Made by a program: the position numbers and the translations under genes
In this document: positions 28,824 to 40,762 of the stretch, piece after piece
How the letters are laid out: every line of letters starts with the position of its first letter
Position numbering within the stretch: position 1 is the stretch's first letter
NCBI RefSeq assembly: GCF_001039355.2
Contig: NW_019773569.1
Span: forward strand, 26,015 to 82,698
Reading direction: 5' to 3'
Length of the DNA stretch: 56,684 nt
DNA from: Lingula anatina
Taxonomy: Eukaryota; Brachiopoda; Lingulata; Lingulida; Lingulidae
The notes under the pieces: model-generated
Seen by the model: only the letters and a program-made list of their open reading frames with translations
Told to the model about the DNA's origin: nothing
The model's database searches: none

Positions 28824-30892
28824 GTTGTTGTTGGGAGGCTGGAAAAAGTTATCAAAAATCAGATGTTTAGCAACAAAACACTAGGTGTCAGTATATGTCC
28901 TGCATAGGGCACACTTATTATTCTATAACTTGATATGCGTCTCAGTTGACTGTCTCTACTGAATTTATGTACATGTAAATGACATGCCCACAGAAGTGGA
29001 AAACCACAACTGTATGATTGATTTATGTCATTCTGTGTATGAAGTTTACATAAAGTGTTTATAATAAGACCTGATGCAAAATTGCCCTCACAGGTATTTA
29101 ATGTAATATACCCTAAACCTGTATATAATATTGTTTGTAAGATGTAGCTGGTAGGGCACAGTGCCCAGGGTTTCAGTTCAAAGAGAGCTCCATTGAATTG
29201 ATTTTATGATGATATCATCCAAAAAAAGAAACCTGTTTCAGCTGTTAAGACTGGGATGCAATTTCAGTGCTTGTGATTGGTTCTTTTTTCCCGTAAATAT
29301 ACTCCTGATGAGCCTCTGGTAAATAGATTGCAGGGGGTCCACTTGGTTTATATTCAGCAACATTCTAGTTGCTATGGTCTGCCTAGAAACACGAGTCCTT
29401 GTCTGCAAATAACGAAAGCTTATAAGTGCTACAATATTTTTTTACAGGCAGTAGATGAACGCCGCCAGCTTACAAATGACAGCCACAAATACCACAGTGA
29501 TCTGCAGAGGTTAGCAGAAGAGAGACAGAGAATAAAAGAGCTAGAAAAACTAAGAGATATACAACAGGGACAAAAGGTGAGTTTATAAGATACAAAGTGT
29601 CTCAGTTACCAGTTACTTGAATGGCTTCACTTTAGCTATGTGATCCTCAGACCCTGCCTACTCAGGGGCGGATCCAGAGATATTTTCTGAGTCTTCCAAA
29701 TTATCTTTGTTGATCCATCCTCCATTTTTGACCGTCTTCCAACAGAAAAAATAGAAACCTGTCAATGTAAACTTGAAAATCTGACCGTCTTCCTGAAGAC
29801 CCAGAAGACGGCCTAAATCCGCCCCTGCTACTGTTTTAAATTTGGTAAATGAAACAAGGCAAATAAATAAATAAATAAATCCTTGTGCTTCTCCCTTAAC
29901 ACAATCTTGGATTTACCAGGGAATAACTGCAAAGATTGAATTTTTCATTTACAAAGAACTGTCAGTACTTAAACGTCCTGTTTAAAATTGTCTCTTTTCC
30001 TTCCAGCATCAAGAGGCATACAACTCATTCTGGGGGCGGCCGGGAGCAGGTGCCCCTGCAGCACCTGATGCCAGGAAAGCAAACCTTGACAATATACTCA
30101 ACTCTCCCAGGAGAGATGTAAGAATATTGTAATATGTTTTTGTATTATCAACACCAATATCAGTGTTGTATACGTGATGTGTATATATAAAGCTTAAAAT
30201 GAGTGAATGGTTAGATTAAACAAATAAATATAGAGTACATAGATTATATCATTGCTGCCAATAATTTCATGCATCATCTCAATTTTAAAGCAGCGTTGTT
30301 TTGTTTTTTTTTTTATCATCATTTTATCAACCATTCAGCAATCTGTTTGAAATTTGCATGCAGCACATCCAGACACAATCACATCTCACCTAACACAATT
30401 AACTCTGTTTTTTTCCCCTCTCTCAGCACAATGACTATCACAAAGTGGTGAACACTGTAAGCGGCACCACCACTGACACAGACCATGCAGGAGCCAAGGG
30501 TGTGTACGCCAGGAGTACACTAGGCAGCAACCACGCTAACCTCTTTGAGTTTAATCCTCCAAAGAAACAGAGAGTAAGTATGTGTGCTAGTGTTATATAG
30601 GTGTGAGAGTCCTATGTACTGTCAAAAAACATAGTGGTAAAGTGTCCATGTACTCTCCAGTGAATTACAGTGTGACAGCATATCAAGAATGAGGCATATT
30701 TTAAAAGGCATTACATTGGTATACATATGTTGAATAACAGTAAGTGTAAAAAATACTCTGTCAAAAAAAAAAAAAAAGTTACTGTGGCACCATGCAGGGG
30801 GCAATTAAGCCTTGAAGGCTGATAAATTTGTTTAGGTTAGCTGACAATTAAGATACCAAAATACATATTTTGAATCATAAAAGATCCTATGC

Positions 30893-30937
<45 letters not shown>

Positions 30938-31044
30938 TTTCGTCATTTTTATGTTCAGAAGTCTGAAAATGCTTAGACTGATTGTAACATTATGATTATT
31001 TTCAGAGGGAGTACAAAGTCAATGCACCATGGGCCAACTACTGA
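10544..31044 (+). CDS. CSPP1-like protein with repeated GxGAP motifs (candidate centrosome/cilium protein)
   Basis: Exons: 10544-10598, 19204-19404, 19739-19844, 20291-20471, 20701-20772, 22478-22667, 23530-23603, 24549-24606, 26382-26504 (probable), 26835-27107, 27404-27552, 27801-27858, 28060-28121, 28408-28521, 29448-29576, 30007-30117, 30427-30573, 31006-31044. The frame stays open throughout and the product is 713 residues (672 without 26382-26504). The protein starts MAAARLETNRVPLSLQHD, is hydrophilic, and has short coiled-coil-like stretches (exons at 20291, 28060 and 29448). Seven motifs of the form aromatic-x-(W/F)-G-x-x-G-x-G-A-P-x-R occur, for example YNPWGKAGGGAP, FDPFGKPGAGAP and GREGAGAPIRDNRGN. 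From family knowledge, vertebrate CSPP1 (centrosome and spindle pole associated protein) has one very similar motif after a charged coiled coil. I infer a CSPP1-related microtubule, centriole or cilium role; orthology is not proven because the motif is multiplied and the protein is shorter than vertebrate CSPP1. Confidence 0.8.
11091..11139. repeat. (TC)n microsatellite
   Basis: An uninterrupted run of about 24 TC units in the first intron of the CSPP1-like gene. Confidence 0.95.
12779..15006. repeat. Duplicated segment 2, copy A (intronic)
   Basis: About 2.23 kb that recurs at 15038-17276 with scattered substitutions and small indels. It is followed immediately by the n at 15007. It contains no exon of the host gene. 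Confidence 0.95.
15038..17276. repeat. Duplicated segment 2, copy B (intronic)
   Basis: The second copy begins 30 bases after the n at 15007. The copies diverge at the left end of the inverted-repeat element that starts near 17263, so copy A appears to be a contig that stopped where this repeat begins. Confidence 0.95.
17263..17555. mobile_element. MITE-like element, TTGC-word family, copy 1
   Basis: A non-coding element of about 290 bases. Its left end (CCTTTGCAAATTATCAGGCC) and right end (TTTTCATTTTGCTAAG) match, in opposite orientation, the ends of the element at 23899-24074. The interior is made almost entirely of the words TTGCAAA, TTGCTGC and GCAGCAA on both strands. No transposase ORF is present. 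Confidence 0.7.
18656..18710. repeat. (AATA)n microsatellite
   Basis: Tandem AATA units, once interrupted by ACTAGTAAATG, in the first intron of the CSPP1-like gene. Confidence 0.9.
21631..21681. repeat. (TA)n microsatellite
   Basis: About 25 TA units in the intron between the exons at 20701 and 22478. Confidence 0.95.
22237..22273. repeat. Perfect 13-bp inverted repeat (hairpin)
   Basis: CAGGGAATTATAT (22237-22249) is exactly inverted at 22261-22273. The 11-base loop itself contains GTAG/CTAC. It lies in an intron. The words TTTGAT just outside each arm form a direct repeat, which may mark an old insertion. Confidence 0.8.
22405..22450. repeat. (AT)n microsatellite
   Basis: About 23 AT units ending 27 bases before the exon that starts at 22478. 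It therefore directly precedes the polypyrimidine tract of that acceptor. Confidence 0.95.
23899..24074. mobile_element. MITE-like element, TTGC-word family, copy 2
   Basis: A 176-base element with perfect 13-base terminal inverted repeats: CCCTTAGCAAAAT at 23899-23911 and its complement at 24062-24074. The interior is rich in TTGCAGC and GCTGCAA words. It lies in an intron of the CSPP1-like gene, opposite in orientation to the copy at 17263, and has no coding capacity. Confidence 0.85.
25120..25281. mobile_element. MITE-like element with TCCGAAGGTTCATTGG repeats
   Basis: The two ends form an imperfect inverted repeat: ACGGGGCCGT followed by ATAGTCCGAAGGTTCA on the left, and the complement of ACGGGGGCGT with the same word on the right. 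The interior repeats the unit TCCGAAGGTTCATTGG in both orientations. The short ORF at 24948-25166 that crosses it is not a gene. Confidence 0.7.
28247..28290. repeat. (TTTA)n microsatellite
   Basis: About 11 TTTA units in the intron before the exon at 28408. Confidence 0.9.
28770..28823. repeat. (AAT)n microsatellite
   Basis: About 18 trinucleotide units in the intron between the exons at 28408 and 29448. Confidence 0.9.
29663..29827. mobile_element. MITE-like element with CAGGGGCGGATCCAG ends
   Basis: A 165-base element with inverted ends CAGGGGCGGATCCAG and CTAAATCCGCCCCTG. It is flanked by a direct CTACT that may be a target-site duplication. Elements with these ends are widespread in animal genomes (established knowledge, family assignment uncertain). 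It lies in the intron before the exon at 30007. Confidence 0.75.
30893..30938. repeat. Compound (CT)n(CA)n microsatellite
   Basis: A CT tract passing directly into a CA tract, in the last intron of the CSPP1-like gene. Confidence 0.9.
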
Positions 31045-34000
31045 GGGGGATTTTTGCTGGTGACATGAAGATAAAAAATGGGACAGAAAGCCAGAAATCG
31101 CCCTTAAAACTAGAAGTGGATTTATTTTTGTATGAAAATTCAAAATTCATTTTGATATATTAGTATGTTTCCACTGCAACTGAAACATACAGATCTGCTC
31201 TGTTCAGTGGAGTAAAAATATGTGAAATTAATGGTGAGAGCAAAACTTGGTGGTGAAGCCAAAGGAACGTCTCAGCAAGGTCAAGGAAGGGTAACAGACA
31301 GTTTTATTTGGAAAAGATTGAGGGAAAAGTTGATTGACTAAAGTCAACAGCTAGTGTCACAATCTCAGCAAGTCGCATAAAACCCCATTTGGCAAACATG
31401 CCAAATAACAGTGCAATAAGTTTACAGTTTTTAAGTGAAAAATTGCTGTACACCAACGTCATATGTCTTTTTGTGGCCTCATGCCAGCTAAGACTGGCCA
31501 GCTTTAGTGAAACTTTATCACTTTTGAAATAATAATTTGCTCAGTTAATTTTAATTGATATTTTTTCTGCTTTTATTTTTGTTAAACCATACAACAATTG
31601 TGTTGAAAAGGGATAAGACAATCATCTAAATTTGCTAATCATTGAGGGAACAATCAATACCAAAACATTTTCCCCAAATCTTAAGTATATACCTTACAAT
31701 CAGTGCTGTGTTATATTTTAATATTGTTGAACAGAAGGTGAGCTGATTTTACTTTTACACTGACATCTTTGTCACAAGCACAATAACATCTCTCTATCCA
31801 TCACCCTTTACACATATAATACCGATAGTTGTGATGGTAAATACTGGAGAGGTTTGTAGCCATTGTACAGCATTAAATGCAAGTGCAATAACTGTACTTC
31901 CATGACATGATTATTTATGTATACACACATGTAAATAGTTCTCCTATTGCATATAATGATGATGCCCAATTCAGGGACAATGCACGGTGGGAGCCACTTT
32001 TTCTTGTAAGGTTCCTAATTTGCTTCATTCCTACCTGTAGTAATGAAGCATGTCAGTCATGTCTTTTGGGAATGAATTATATACCAGTTGATGTGGCTGT
32101 GTCATTTAACTTCCACCTCAGAGTTGTTTGCAATCACATTTTACGAAGTAACATAGTCGTAAGGGTTTCTTGCTTAAAGGGTAAAATTATGATAGCCTTC
32201 CTCATGTACATAACTTCATATCATAATCACCATTCCCTTTACAATCATTGGCTGTTGATGAATATCAGTGAGATACATTTTCATCTGGAAAATACACTTG
32301 TCATTTGTCTTTAGGGTAAGTTTATATGACACTTGTGTGGAGTGGGGCATTATACAACAAACATTGCTCCTTCTCTCACTGAGTGTGATCATCTGCATAA
32401 TTTGTACCGATGTACAATATATTTAACATGGTATTGGTTAAGGTTTAACTAGAGTTGTATATCCACCATGGGTGTAATTTTAAGACTTTTCAGGGCATTT
32501 AATGTGTAGTGCATTTAAGGCATGTTTGTAATTGAATTTGTGTGTACTGAACAGTTACACTTCTTCAGTGTGTCATGTGATCACACTGCACATGTTTTAC
32601 TGTGCACACACAAGCAGGCAGTGTGAGTTTGCACCACTCCATTCTCACATAATTGCATCAGTTTTCAACCTTAGCAACTTCAAATATAATTTCCCCTAAC
32701 TTCTCCGTATATCGACTGTTTTTGAAAACAGAGAAGTAAAAAAAAAATAAATAAATAAAACCTATGTTAATGCCTGTTTGTTGAGCTGAAAGTCTTTACT
32801 TAAAATGTTCATCTGAGTTTCATAAACCATACCACTTAAATACAATTTTCTCCAAAAGTATCACTTTGTACTCCTTCAGTTGTAATAAACACATCTGATA
32901 TTTATAGAAGTTAACATATTTAGTTTGTTTTTTTTTCTTATTTTTACAAAAACTATTAAAATAAAAAGATAAAAATAGAATTAAAAAAAAAATGAAAATA
33001 TTTGTAATTGCAATGAATTGACAAATATCCATTGTTCAGACTTTTCATACCTTGTCATCTTTTTGATTCTTCACCAGCATTTGGTGACATCATTAAAAAC
33101 AATAAAATACTTGGTTATTATGTACATTTGTGCTAAAATATGCAATCATCTTATTATCCACCAAAAAGTATATTTACCAGTACACAATGGAGCCACATTC
33201 AACCTTTCTTTTTCACAAACCACAACACCTTGTCTCAGAAGTTCTGCAAGAAAAGATTAAAGAAATAGAGAGAGAGAGAGTGAGATATTGGTTCAAAGCA
33301 GTCTATTTTTAACCTATTTATTTTTACAGTGCATTATAAAAATGCTGGTCAACAACTTTTCACTCTGTATGACTAATAACCACATTAATTTCACTTTAAA
33401 TTATGGATACAGGCTGCAGTATGAGTATTGTCGTGCCTTTTTTCTATTTACATAATCCGGAAATAATCCACTAAGTATTGTGGGAGGCCCCACTCCATTG
33501 TGCCCTTCTGCTGTGACATATAATATTTTATGGGCGCATAAAAGTGCCATTTAAAAATATAAAATAATGGAGAGGGCGTTGGAATGAAGAAGTGTTAGGC
33601 AATTTTTTGACATTCTGTCCGTTAACTAAAACAATGTTTTGGGCCACCCATTTTATTATGTGATATAATCACAAACCTCCGGATTCAACCTCGCAGAATA
33701 CATTTTTTTTTTGTCTTCTTATTGTGGATCAGATCTGCACTGACGAGGATCGTAAATGCTCTTTAAAGATGCTCGATTATCTGTGAAATATCCCGTATTT
33801 CTCAAGCATTTTATTTTTAGTGACTATCAGTTGTCCGTTTGTTTTTCCTGCACGTCATCTCAAATTCAGTTAGGTTTTCGTTTTTATAGGCTTACTTGCC
33901 TGGTATCTTGTATTTTGTAGTGTGGACTCTGATTTGCCTAAGAAATTTTAATTTCTATTAAAATAGACATGGCCTCACAATTGGCGGTCACCGCAATACA

Positions 34001-35681
34001 TGAATTTTGTACCCACTGTAACATCATAATAAGATACCGTTGAGGGCGCTACACGGAATAAATGTTAAAAGGGAGTGAATAACTCCCAGTGCACATAACA
34101 ATGAGGCATCAATCAGCGTAAATTACCTGCAACCATGACACTGTCACGTAAAGGCCCGTTTACATTACACCGTACCCAGTGTGATACCGGACGAGCAAGG
34201 TTCGCATAGAAGAATCGCCGACTAGCAAGTCAAAACTGTCGGTTTCAAAGCACAAAGTAATTATAAATTATGTGTATAAAAACAGCAGTCAATGACCGTT
34301 TTTATATTGCTAAAAATGCCCAGTATTAATTTGAAATAAGGTTTCACCAATTTGTTTTGTGTAAATGTGACTTAACGGCTTGAAGAAGCAATTCGAACAA
34401 ACACGTCATCACAAGAATTAAAGAATCACAAACTCGCATTATTTTAAAAGGATAGAGGAGACAAAACGGTGAACGAAGAGATAGAAACCCATAGAACCCA
34501 GAATTTTTATTTCATTGACCACAATTCTGATTTCGGATTCTGTTGTCGCCTGCGGAAGCAAGTAAATAGGTACGTCAACCCAACAGCTTTTTTTTCTAAA
34601 TGGCTGATTGAAAAGAAAGCCTTGCGTTTGCATATTGTCATCAAAAGTGGTTAGCTGTAAAAACACATAGGAATGCAGGGACAGCTCCAGGATTATTTGA
34701 AGGGGGTCCGCGGATGCGAAGCCGACCCTCACACACCTCTTGGAGTGGGGTTTGGGGCCCGGGGAAAGATCCGAATTTTTTGGTATTTTGGAGGGCGATT
34801 TGTCCAGTTTGATACGGGTTACAACTCTGAATCAGCTAGTCAAAATTCTAATTTCAAGAGTAAGTGTGAGTTTTTTAGAAATAGAAGGGGAGGAGGGGGG
34901 GTGGGATCAGGACCCCCCCTGACACCCCCCTAAATCCGCCACTCGGAATGGGAAATCAAGCCAGGCAGCTAATGACAAGGATTGTTGATAATTTTAATTT
35001 AAATTCTTTAGATGCTTTAAAATCTACTTTAATCTAAATGCAGATGGGGTTTGGATATAAATTTTAGTCAAAGAAAGGAGGTGTTAGCATCTGGTGTTAA
35101 AAGTATTAAAAACACCATTAGAAATAGCCAAGTTTCCAACCTTCTCCCCCCCCCCCACAAAAAAAAATAATAATAATAAAATAAAATAAAATAAAATAAT
35201 CTTCATTGATAAAAATAATCTAAGTAATTGACAAAAATATAATTTAATGAGGGGCTGTTCTGTTAAATGGCGTACTTGTAGTCATTTATATACATTTCAA
35301 CTGCCGTTTTCTACAAATATGTATGCATACGAATGTTTGGGAAAACGGGACTAATTGTGATAGATATGCAAATAAGAGTATGTGAAAGGTGACTGGTTTA
35401 TGGAAAGGTTTAACAAGACTTGAAAAACCTGCGGTAGGTGTGAATTCCGTTGTTTGCATGCCTTTTTACCACAAACACCAGTACCTTGCGGTTTTACTGT
35501 AAAAGATTTATACAGGCTAGACGGCTACACCCACACGATAAAATCAACTTGTATAGGCCTATCCGTATCCCCGCCTACTTCAAAACTGATTGGAAGTAAC
35601 CTATTAAATTAAGGCTACCTTGCAAAAAGTAATTATTTTAATACCAGGCGAATATTTCATAACCCGTTTTGTAATTTTTAG
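31045..35681. other. 3' UTR of the CSPP1-like gene and intergenic region
   Basis: I see no further gene here. The first part is presumably 3' UTR; AATAAA occurs for instance at 32884-32889, but I cannot tell which site is used. Short open frames such as 31907-32314 lack splice support, family resemblance and codon character. The region includes A/T-rich simple sequence (32741-32761, 35148-35202) and one inverted-repeat element (34677-34944). Confidence 0.6.
34677..34944. mobile_element. Degenerate element related to the CAGGGGCGGATCCAG family
   Basis: The left end reads ACAGCTCCAGGATTAT and the right end CCCCTAAATCCGCCACT, a worn version of the ends at 29663-29827. G-rich and C-rich runs lie inside (AGGGGGTCCG and ACCCCCCCTGACACCCCCC). 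The open frames over it are fortuitous. Confidence 0.55.
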
Positions 35682-35722
35682 GAAAATTCACTACAAATCT
35701 GTTGCAAATCTCGTAAGCAATA

Positions 35723-37212
35723 ATGAGGAGCGGTATCGTTGCTGTGGCTGTTCTTCTCTGTCTCTGGTACGGAGTGGACGCCAGACTGTTCAACAGGCAC
35801 GAATGCAAGTGGGAGTTCCATATGGACAAGACCTACAGACCTCCTCGAAAGATGCCGCTGTGCTGCAGGTAAAGTGTGATGTTTTTTTGTTTTTTTGTTT
35901 TTCGTTTTCTATTTCATTTTTTTTTAATATCACTTACAATACGTTTTAAATATACACGAGAAATAGGCCAGTGTACTTGGAAATGTTTACAGGTTGTTTG
36001 CAGGTACCCCCTGCAATTGTTTCAACCCCCNNNNNNNNNNNNNNNNNNNNNNNNNCCCCCCCACACACACACACCTTTCAGACTTTGATTTTTATGTTTT
36101 TTTTTTCTAAATTAAAACAGGCCCCCAAGAGGCGATTTCAAGCAAAGTCTCTGATATTCAAATTTATTGGAAGCGCAGAGACAAACGTCAATCGAAGTCA
36201 CATGAATAAATTGCAGTTTCTAGGTGAAAAGTAGCCTACCGTGTTTTTTCTTAATTTTTATTTTTAATTTATTTTATTTATTTTTTTTGGTGGCCACTTT
36301 TTTTATGATAGGCCTTAGTCTCCTAATTATTGCATTAAACGCAATGTTTTCTTTTAGTTTTTAGAATATAATCTTTTAAAGACAGAGACTTTTAATTTTC
36401 AACGCGCTATGTAAGTGTTTTGGTGCAACGGAATAAAATGCGGCACTTTTGCAGTATTTCCCCAACCATGTAACTCCTTAATTTCCATAATGTTCTCTAA
36501 ATTATTTGGGTGGTGACTTTGAGCAATGTTTAAGTTATTCAAATACTTTGGCGTACTTTGACATTAAAGTTAAATGTAAAAAAAGTAAAAGAACTAAGTA
36601 GTAAATTTCCAAACTAATTTATTTGAATAGCAGATACATAAATCAAAGTCAGCGCATAGCTTTATTTTGATTAACTTTGGGAAATACTGCAAAAGTACCC
36701 ATATTACGATTTATTTTATATTCAGAGAAGTGGGAAATTGCATCTGCACCTCGCCGGACCTTTTTGCCTTCCCGTCTGACAGACCTTTCCCTAGATGTCG
36801 CATCGGCCAAGACAAGAAGATCGAAGTCGTTCAACACTGTGACAAAATGTGGGCCGGAGACGGTTTCTGCTGCCTTAAAACCGACGATTGCGAGTGTCTG
36901 AAGAATGTCCAAAGAATATGCGGCATTGCGGCAGAGAGGATATCAGGCCCAGAAACCGCAACAGCCGACCCTGGTCAAACAACGACTGATGGGAACGGAG
37001 TTGAGGTTTTGGGGGTCACGAATATTAAACCACCAACCTTACCAAATGGAGTGCCAGACATTTTCAAAAAACGGGCGAAAGATTGCGTGATCACCGTTAT
37101 CTTTTACGGTAACAGGACGGGCCTCTGCTGTCAAAAACACGCATTTTGTGAATGCAAGAAAACAAAAAAGGGGCGAATGGCCATCTGCAATGGGTACCTG
37201 GACTTCCTGTAA
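35723..37212 (+). CDS. Secreted cysteine-rich protein 1 with three six-cysteine modules
   Basis: Exons 35723-35868 and 36726-37212, phase-2 intron of 857 bases, 210 residues. The N-terminus is a signal peptide (hydrophobic VAVAVLLCLWYGVDA, likely cleavage after residue 20). The mature part has 18 cysteines in three modules C-x(n)-CC-x5-C-x-C-x(n)-C: module 1 with spacings 18/16, module 2 with 9/7, module 3 with 13/10. The intron interrupts module 1 just after its CC pair. A sequon N-R-T lies in module 3. A linker of about 50 residues rich in T, P and G separates modules 2 and 3. A 5' UTR acceptor is likely at 35681, 41 bases before the ATG. I do not recognise the family: the pattern is not the usual knottin, defensin, VWC, WAP or trefoil spacing. 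Function is unknown; extracellular location is inferred. Confidence 0.85.
36031..36055. other. Assembly gap of 25 n in the intron of cysteine-rich gene 1
   Basis: The gap is flanked by C runs and a CACACA tract, so it is a failed simple-sequence region. It does not touch coding sequence. Confidence 0.98.
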
Positions 37213-39651
37213 ACTCCTATTGAAGTCAGAAGTTCTGGAGTGTTAAGCAAAGGTCTCCGAAAGCGAATCACCGAAAACCATTTGACACACACACATCAGT
37301 TTTTGATTATTCATTAATTGGACCGTTTGATGGATGCATGGTAAAAAAGACGATACAAGAGCAAAAGGGAGTACTTGAATTAATAGTTAAAAATGTTGCA
37401 AGGACACATTATCCACTTCCAAGGTACTTCAATTCTGGATCTTTCAAACAATATAAGCCTACCAACATTTAAGGTGGATGTGATCTCACACTTTGACAAA
37501 ATGCTACTAGTACACTTAACCGACGTATGTATAGATTAAATATGAGATTTCAAGACAATTTCTGTAGGATTTCTTCCGGGAATGGGATATGTTCTTTTCT
37601 TGTTTTAAGGTTAAGTTTGACAATTTATTCAAAGTGATATGTTACATGTACGACTCAAACCGCTACCTCATTATTTCTGATTTATGGTACCAAAGGTGAA
37701 CGTATTAATCTTGCCTGAGTAAAAAGGCATATAGTTGTTAAGCCAAATGTTGGAGCGAAATCGGGTTGCAACAATATTATTCAGAGGAAATCGCTTTTAT
37801 TGACTCATTAACAAATTTGAATTCCACTCCGAATATGCTATTGACGGTAACACCAGTTCATTCAAAGATTTATTGAAGGTAGTAAAGGATGTAATGTATG
37901 GCAGAAACTGCCTCATTAAAATGGATTTTTCATCATTGCTGCTTTATCATGACATACGTACCTCTTCATTTTTCATTTTTATTACTTCAGTTTAAACAAA
38001 ACACTGTTAGTGCATTTTTGTAATCTTAAATTTAAACTTTTTATTTATTTATTGCATTCTGACGATTTTTTATATTCATCGTGAACCTTCTGTCATGACT
38101 GAATTTCAACATGATGCTTATCGATCCCACAGCACGCGTGGCCTTGATACAATGTATGACAATAACCGCTGTCTGTACCATTAAGTAATTGTGTGCAACT
38201 CAATGTATTAGCCTTTATGGTGTGACACAGTGTAGTTTATTATGGCATGGGGAGTACATACTACTTGAGAGCTGAAAGCCCTTGTGTTGATTAAAAGACT
38301 GTGTATACACTGAAATTCACAGACAAAACTCCTACGTACCTTGTAGGTAAACCACGCTTTTTTGAATAACAACAATAATACTAATGATAAATCATTTTGA
38401 GCGTTGATCTTAAATTTACCAAAATACAGAAGCTGAAAGACTACGATTGATGGTCAGCAAAATAATATAATAGCCTTCACCTCATGGGGCGGCGTTACAG
38501 TGAGTTAATATCTCAATGTCTGAATGGAGTATTTAACTTACAGCCCCAAACACTTGACGAGGCATCTCTGATGAACACACTCTGTTACTATGGCAGTACG
38601 TAATTTAAAGGCGGTTTTGGATTATATAAAAACATACAACAAGATCCGGCCCATTGTGGAGCTTGGTGCGCGACTCTTAAAGAAACATAATTAGCCAAAC
38701 TATAATAAAGCACAAGTGGTACTACATTAGTTGGACAAAGACATACATGCTCGTTGCATGCATGTCTCCATCCAAACTTTTCCATCCTGAATCCCAAACT
38801 TCACCCCACTCCTATCCTCGTCTAAACAACCCTTGAAGAAGACATTCCTGATCTCACCTCAGGAGGAAACGTGGAAACATTTTCATCATTTTAATATCCC
38901 AGGGATAAAGTTAGACAGACAGAAGCCACCCAGAGTGCATGTTGGCCACATAAACCAAGAAGCTCTCAGCAGATGTGATTACTTTGTGGTTTAGCAAAAA
39001 CAAGTCAGGTTTTATGGTGTTTGCAGTTTCAGTTTTTCACAAGTCAGGAGAAAAGGTATGTCAGACAAAGATATCTTGTTTGAATTTAAGTTTTCTGTAA
39101 TGAGAAAGAAAGATGTAATTCATATTTGTATTATGTATCCACAAACGAAAATGGTAAGCTGTTTTAAAACGTACTTTTTGTTTCTAATTCTATCTACTTT
39201 ATTTTTATATTTCTTCTCGACGTTATTAAATAATACACTCAATAATAAATGATCCGATTCGAAACAAGAAATAATGAGCCATTAACGCTCAATACATGTA
39301 TATGAGAAGCTTATATAAACAAACAAACAAACAAAAAAAAAAACTAGTAAAAAATAAGTAAAAAATAAGTAGCCTACTAATTCAGCTGACCATAATATTG
39401 GGTTCCTATTTTGAAGACCCAAAGACCTGATCGAAAAAGATTTTTCATTTGTCAGAATATTCATTGTCCCTAAACAAACATATGGCGAACAAATAAGCGT
39501 TTTGGGGAATACTGAAAAGTCAAACAACTGAAAACTCTAACCAGCTAACTAATGTGGAAACAGATGTTTCAGAGGTCTTTAACATGAATATCATTTCATT
39601 TATCCGTGTCTTTGCACTGTCTTGTTTTATTTCCATATAATCCATTTCCAG
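37213..39651. other. Intergenic region between cysteine-rich genes 1 and 2
   Basis: I see no coding exon. A donor-like AAAAG|GTATGT at 39051-39060 could end a 5' UTR exon of gene 2, whose acceptor TTTCCAG ends at 39651; the implied intron would be 596 bases. This is a guess by analogy with gene 3. Confidence 0.4.
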
Positions 39652-39692
39652 ACATTTCAATCACGAAGAATTAACAGCGATTATCACCGACA

Positions 39693-40762
39693 ATGACTGC
39701 CGCAGTCGTCACTGTGATTGTTGTTCTCTGTCTCTGGTACGAGGCAGATGCAAAGTTTTTTAATAGGCCCAGATGCCAATGGGAATACCATATGGACAAA
39801 ACATACACCCCTCCTCGAAAGAAGCCTCTTTGCTGCAGGTAAAACTTTAGTGAGGCACAGTATTGGTCACGAGTTAGGGAGCTTGCATTGTAAACGCAAG
39901 TATTTAAAATTCATACAAAAAACTTGGTCTGAGATATTTGACAATGAATTGCAGAGCTTAATAGTTGAGACCAAGATTTTTAAAAATAATTTTTAAATAC
40001 TTAGAGTCCCCTTTTGGGCTTGATATCTGTGCTTACTTGGTCACATCTAAGATAATGGTTGATACCATTTGTATTGTAATATTAGAGCCTGTGAAAATAC
40101 AAGTGGTTCTGTTTGAATGTTTTGTAAAATTTTTATTCAGGTGCAAAGGAAAGCAGGCATACGACCTCAATGTAATGGCAAATCTGTGTCCCAATGTAGA
40201 AATAAATGGTCGTGTTGGATTTATTACCTTGTGGCAGTAAACATTATAAGTTATTGTTCTATTCAGGGAGGTGGGAAATTGCATTTGCACCTCGCCGGAC
40301 CTTTTTGCCTTCCCTGCAGACAGATCTTTCCCTAGATGTCGCAGCGGCCAAGACGAGAAGGTAGAAGCCGTGCAACACTGCGAGAAAATGTGGGCTGGAA
40401 ACGGTTTCTGCTGTCTTAAAACTAAGGACTGCGAGTGCTTGAAAGATGTCAGAATGATATGCGGAGTACCTGCCGAGGCGAGGTTGAAACCGGAAAGCAA
40501 ACCGGTAGATTCTGGCCAAACGACAACACCAAGTGGTGAAGTTGAGGTTTTGGGAGTCAGGAATATTATCCCACCTTTTTTACCCGACGGAGTACCAAGG
40601 ATCTTTAAGGAAAGGGCACAGAGCTGTGGTATTAGCATCATCATGTATGGTAACAAGACCGGCTACTGCTGTCAAAAACACGCGTTTTGTGAATGCCAGA
40701 AAACAAGAACCGGACGAATGGCCATATGCAATGAATATTTGTACTTTTACTTCAAACTTTAA
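39693..40762 (+). CDS. Secreted cysteine-rich protein 2 with three six-cysteine modules
   Basis: Exons 39693-39838 and 40267-40762, phase-2 intron of 428 bases, 213 residues. It is a close tandem paralogue of the gene at 35723: same signal-peptide shape (VIVVLCLWYEADA), the same 146-base first coding exon, the same splice position after the first CC, and identical spacings in all three modules (18/16, 9/7, 13/10). Shared blocks include HMDKTY, GNCICTSPDLFAFP, WAGNGFCCLKT and CCQKHAFCEC. The module-3 sequon is conserved as N-K-T. The open frame of 207 codons on the other strand (40033-40656) is a shadow of exon 2. Function unknown; likely an extracellular, disulfide-stabilised protein. Confidence 0.85.

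Noticed and set aside
31907-32314. 135-codon open frame downstream of the CSPP1-like gene
   Set aside because: Composition looks like AT-rich 3' UTR; no domain, signal peptide or splice context.
40033-40656. 207-codon minus-strand open frame, the longest on that strand
   Set aside because: It is the reverse-strand shadow of exon 2 of cysteine-rich gene 2; the corresponding antisense frame in gene 1 is much shorter, so it is not conserved.
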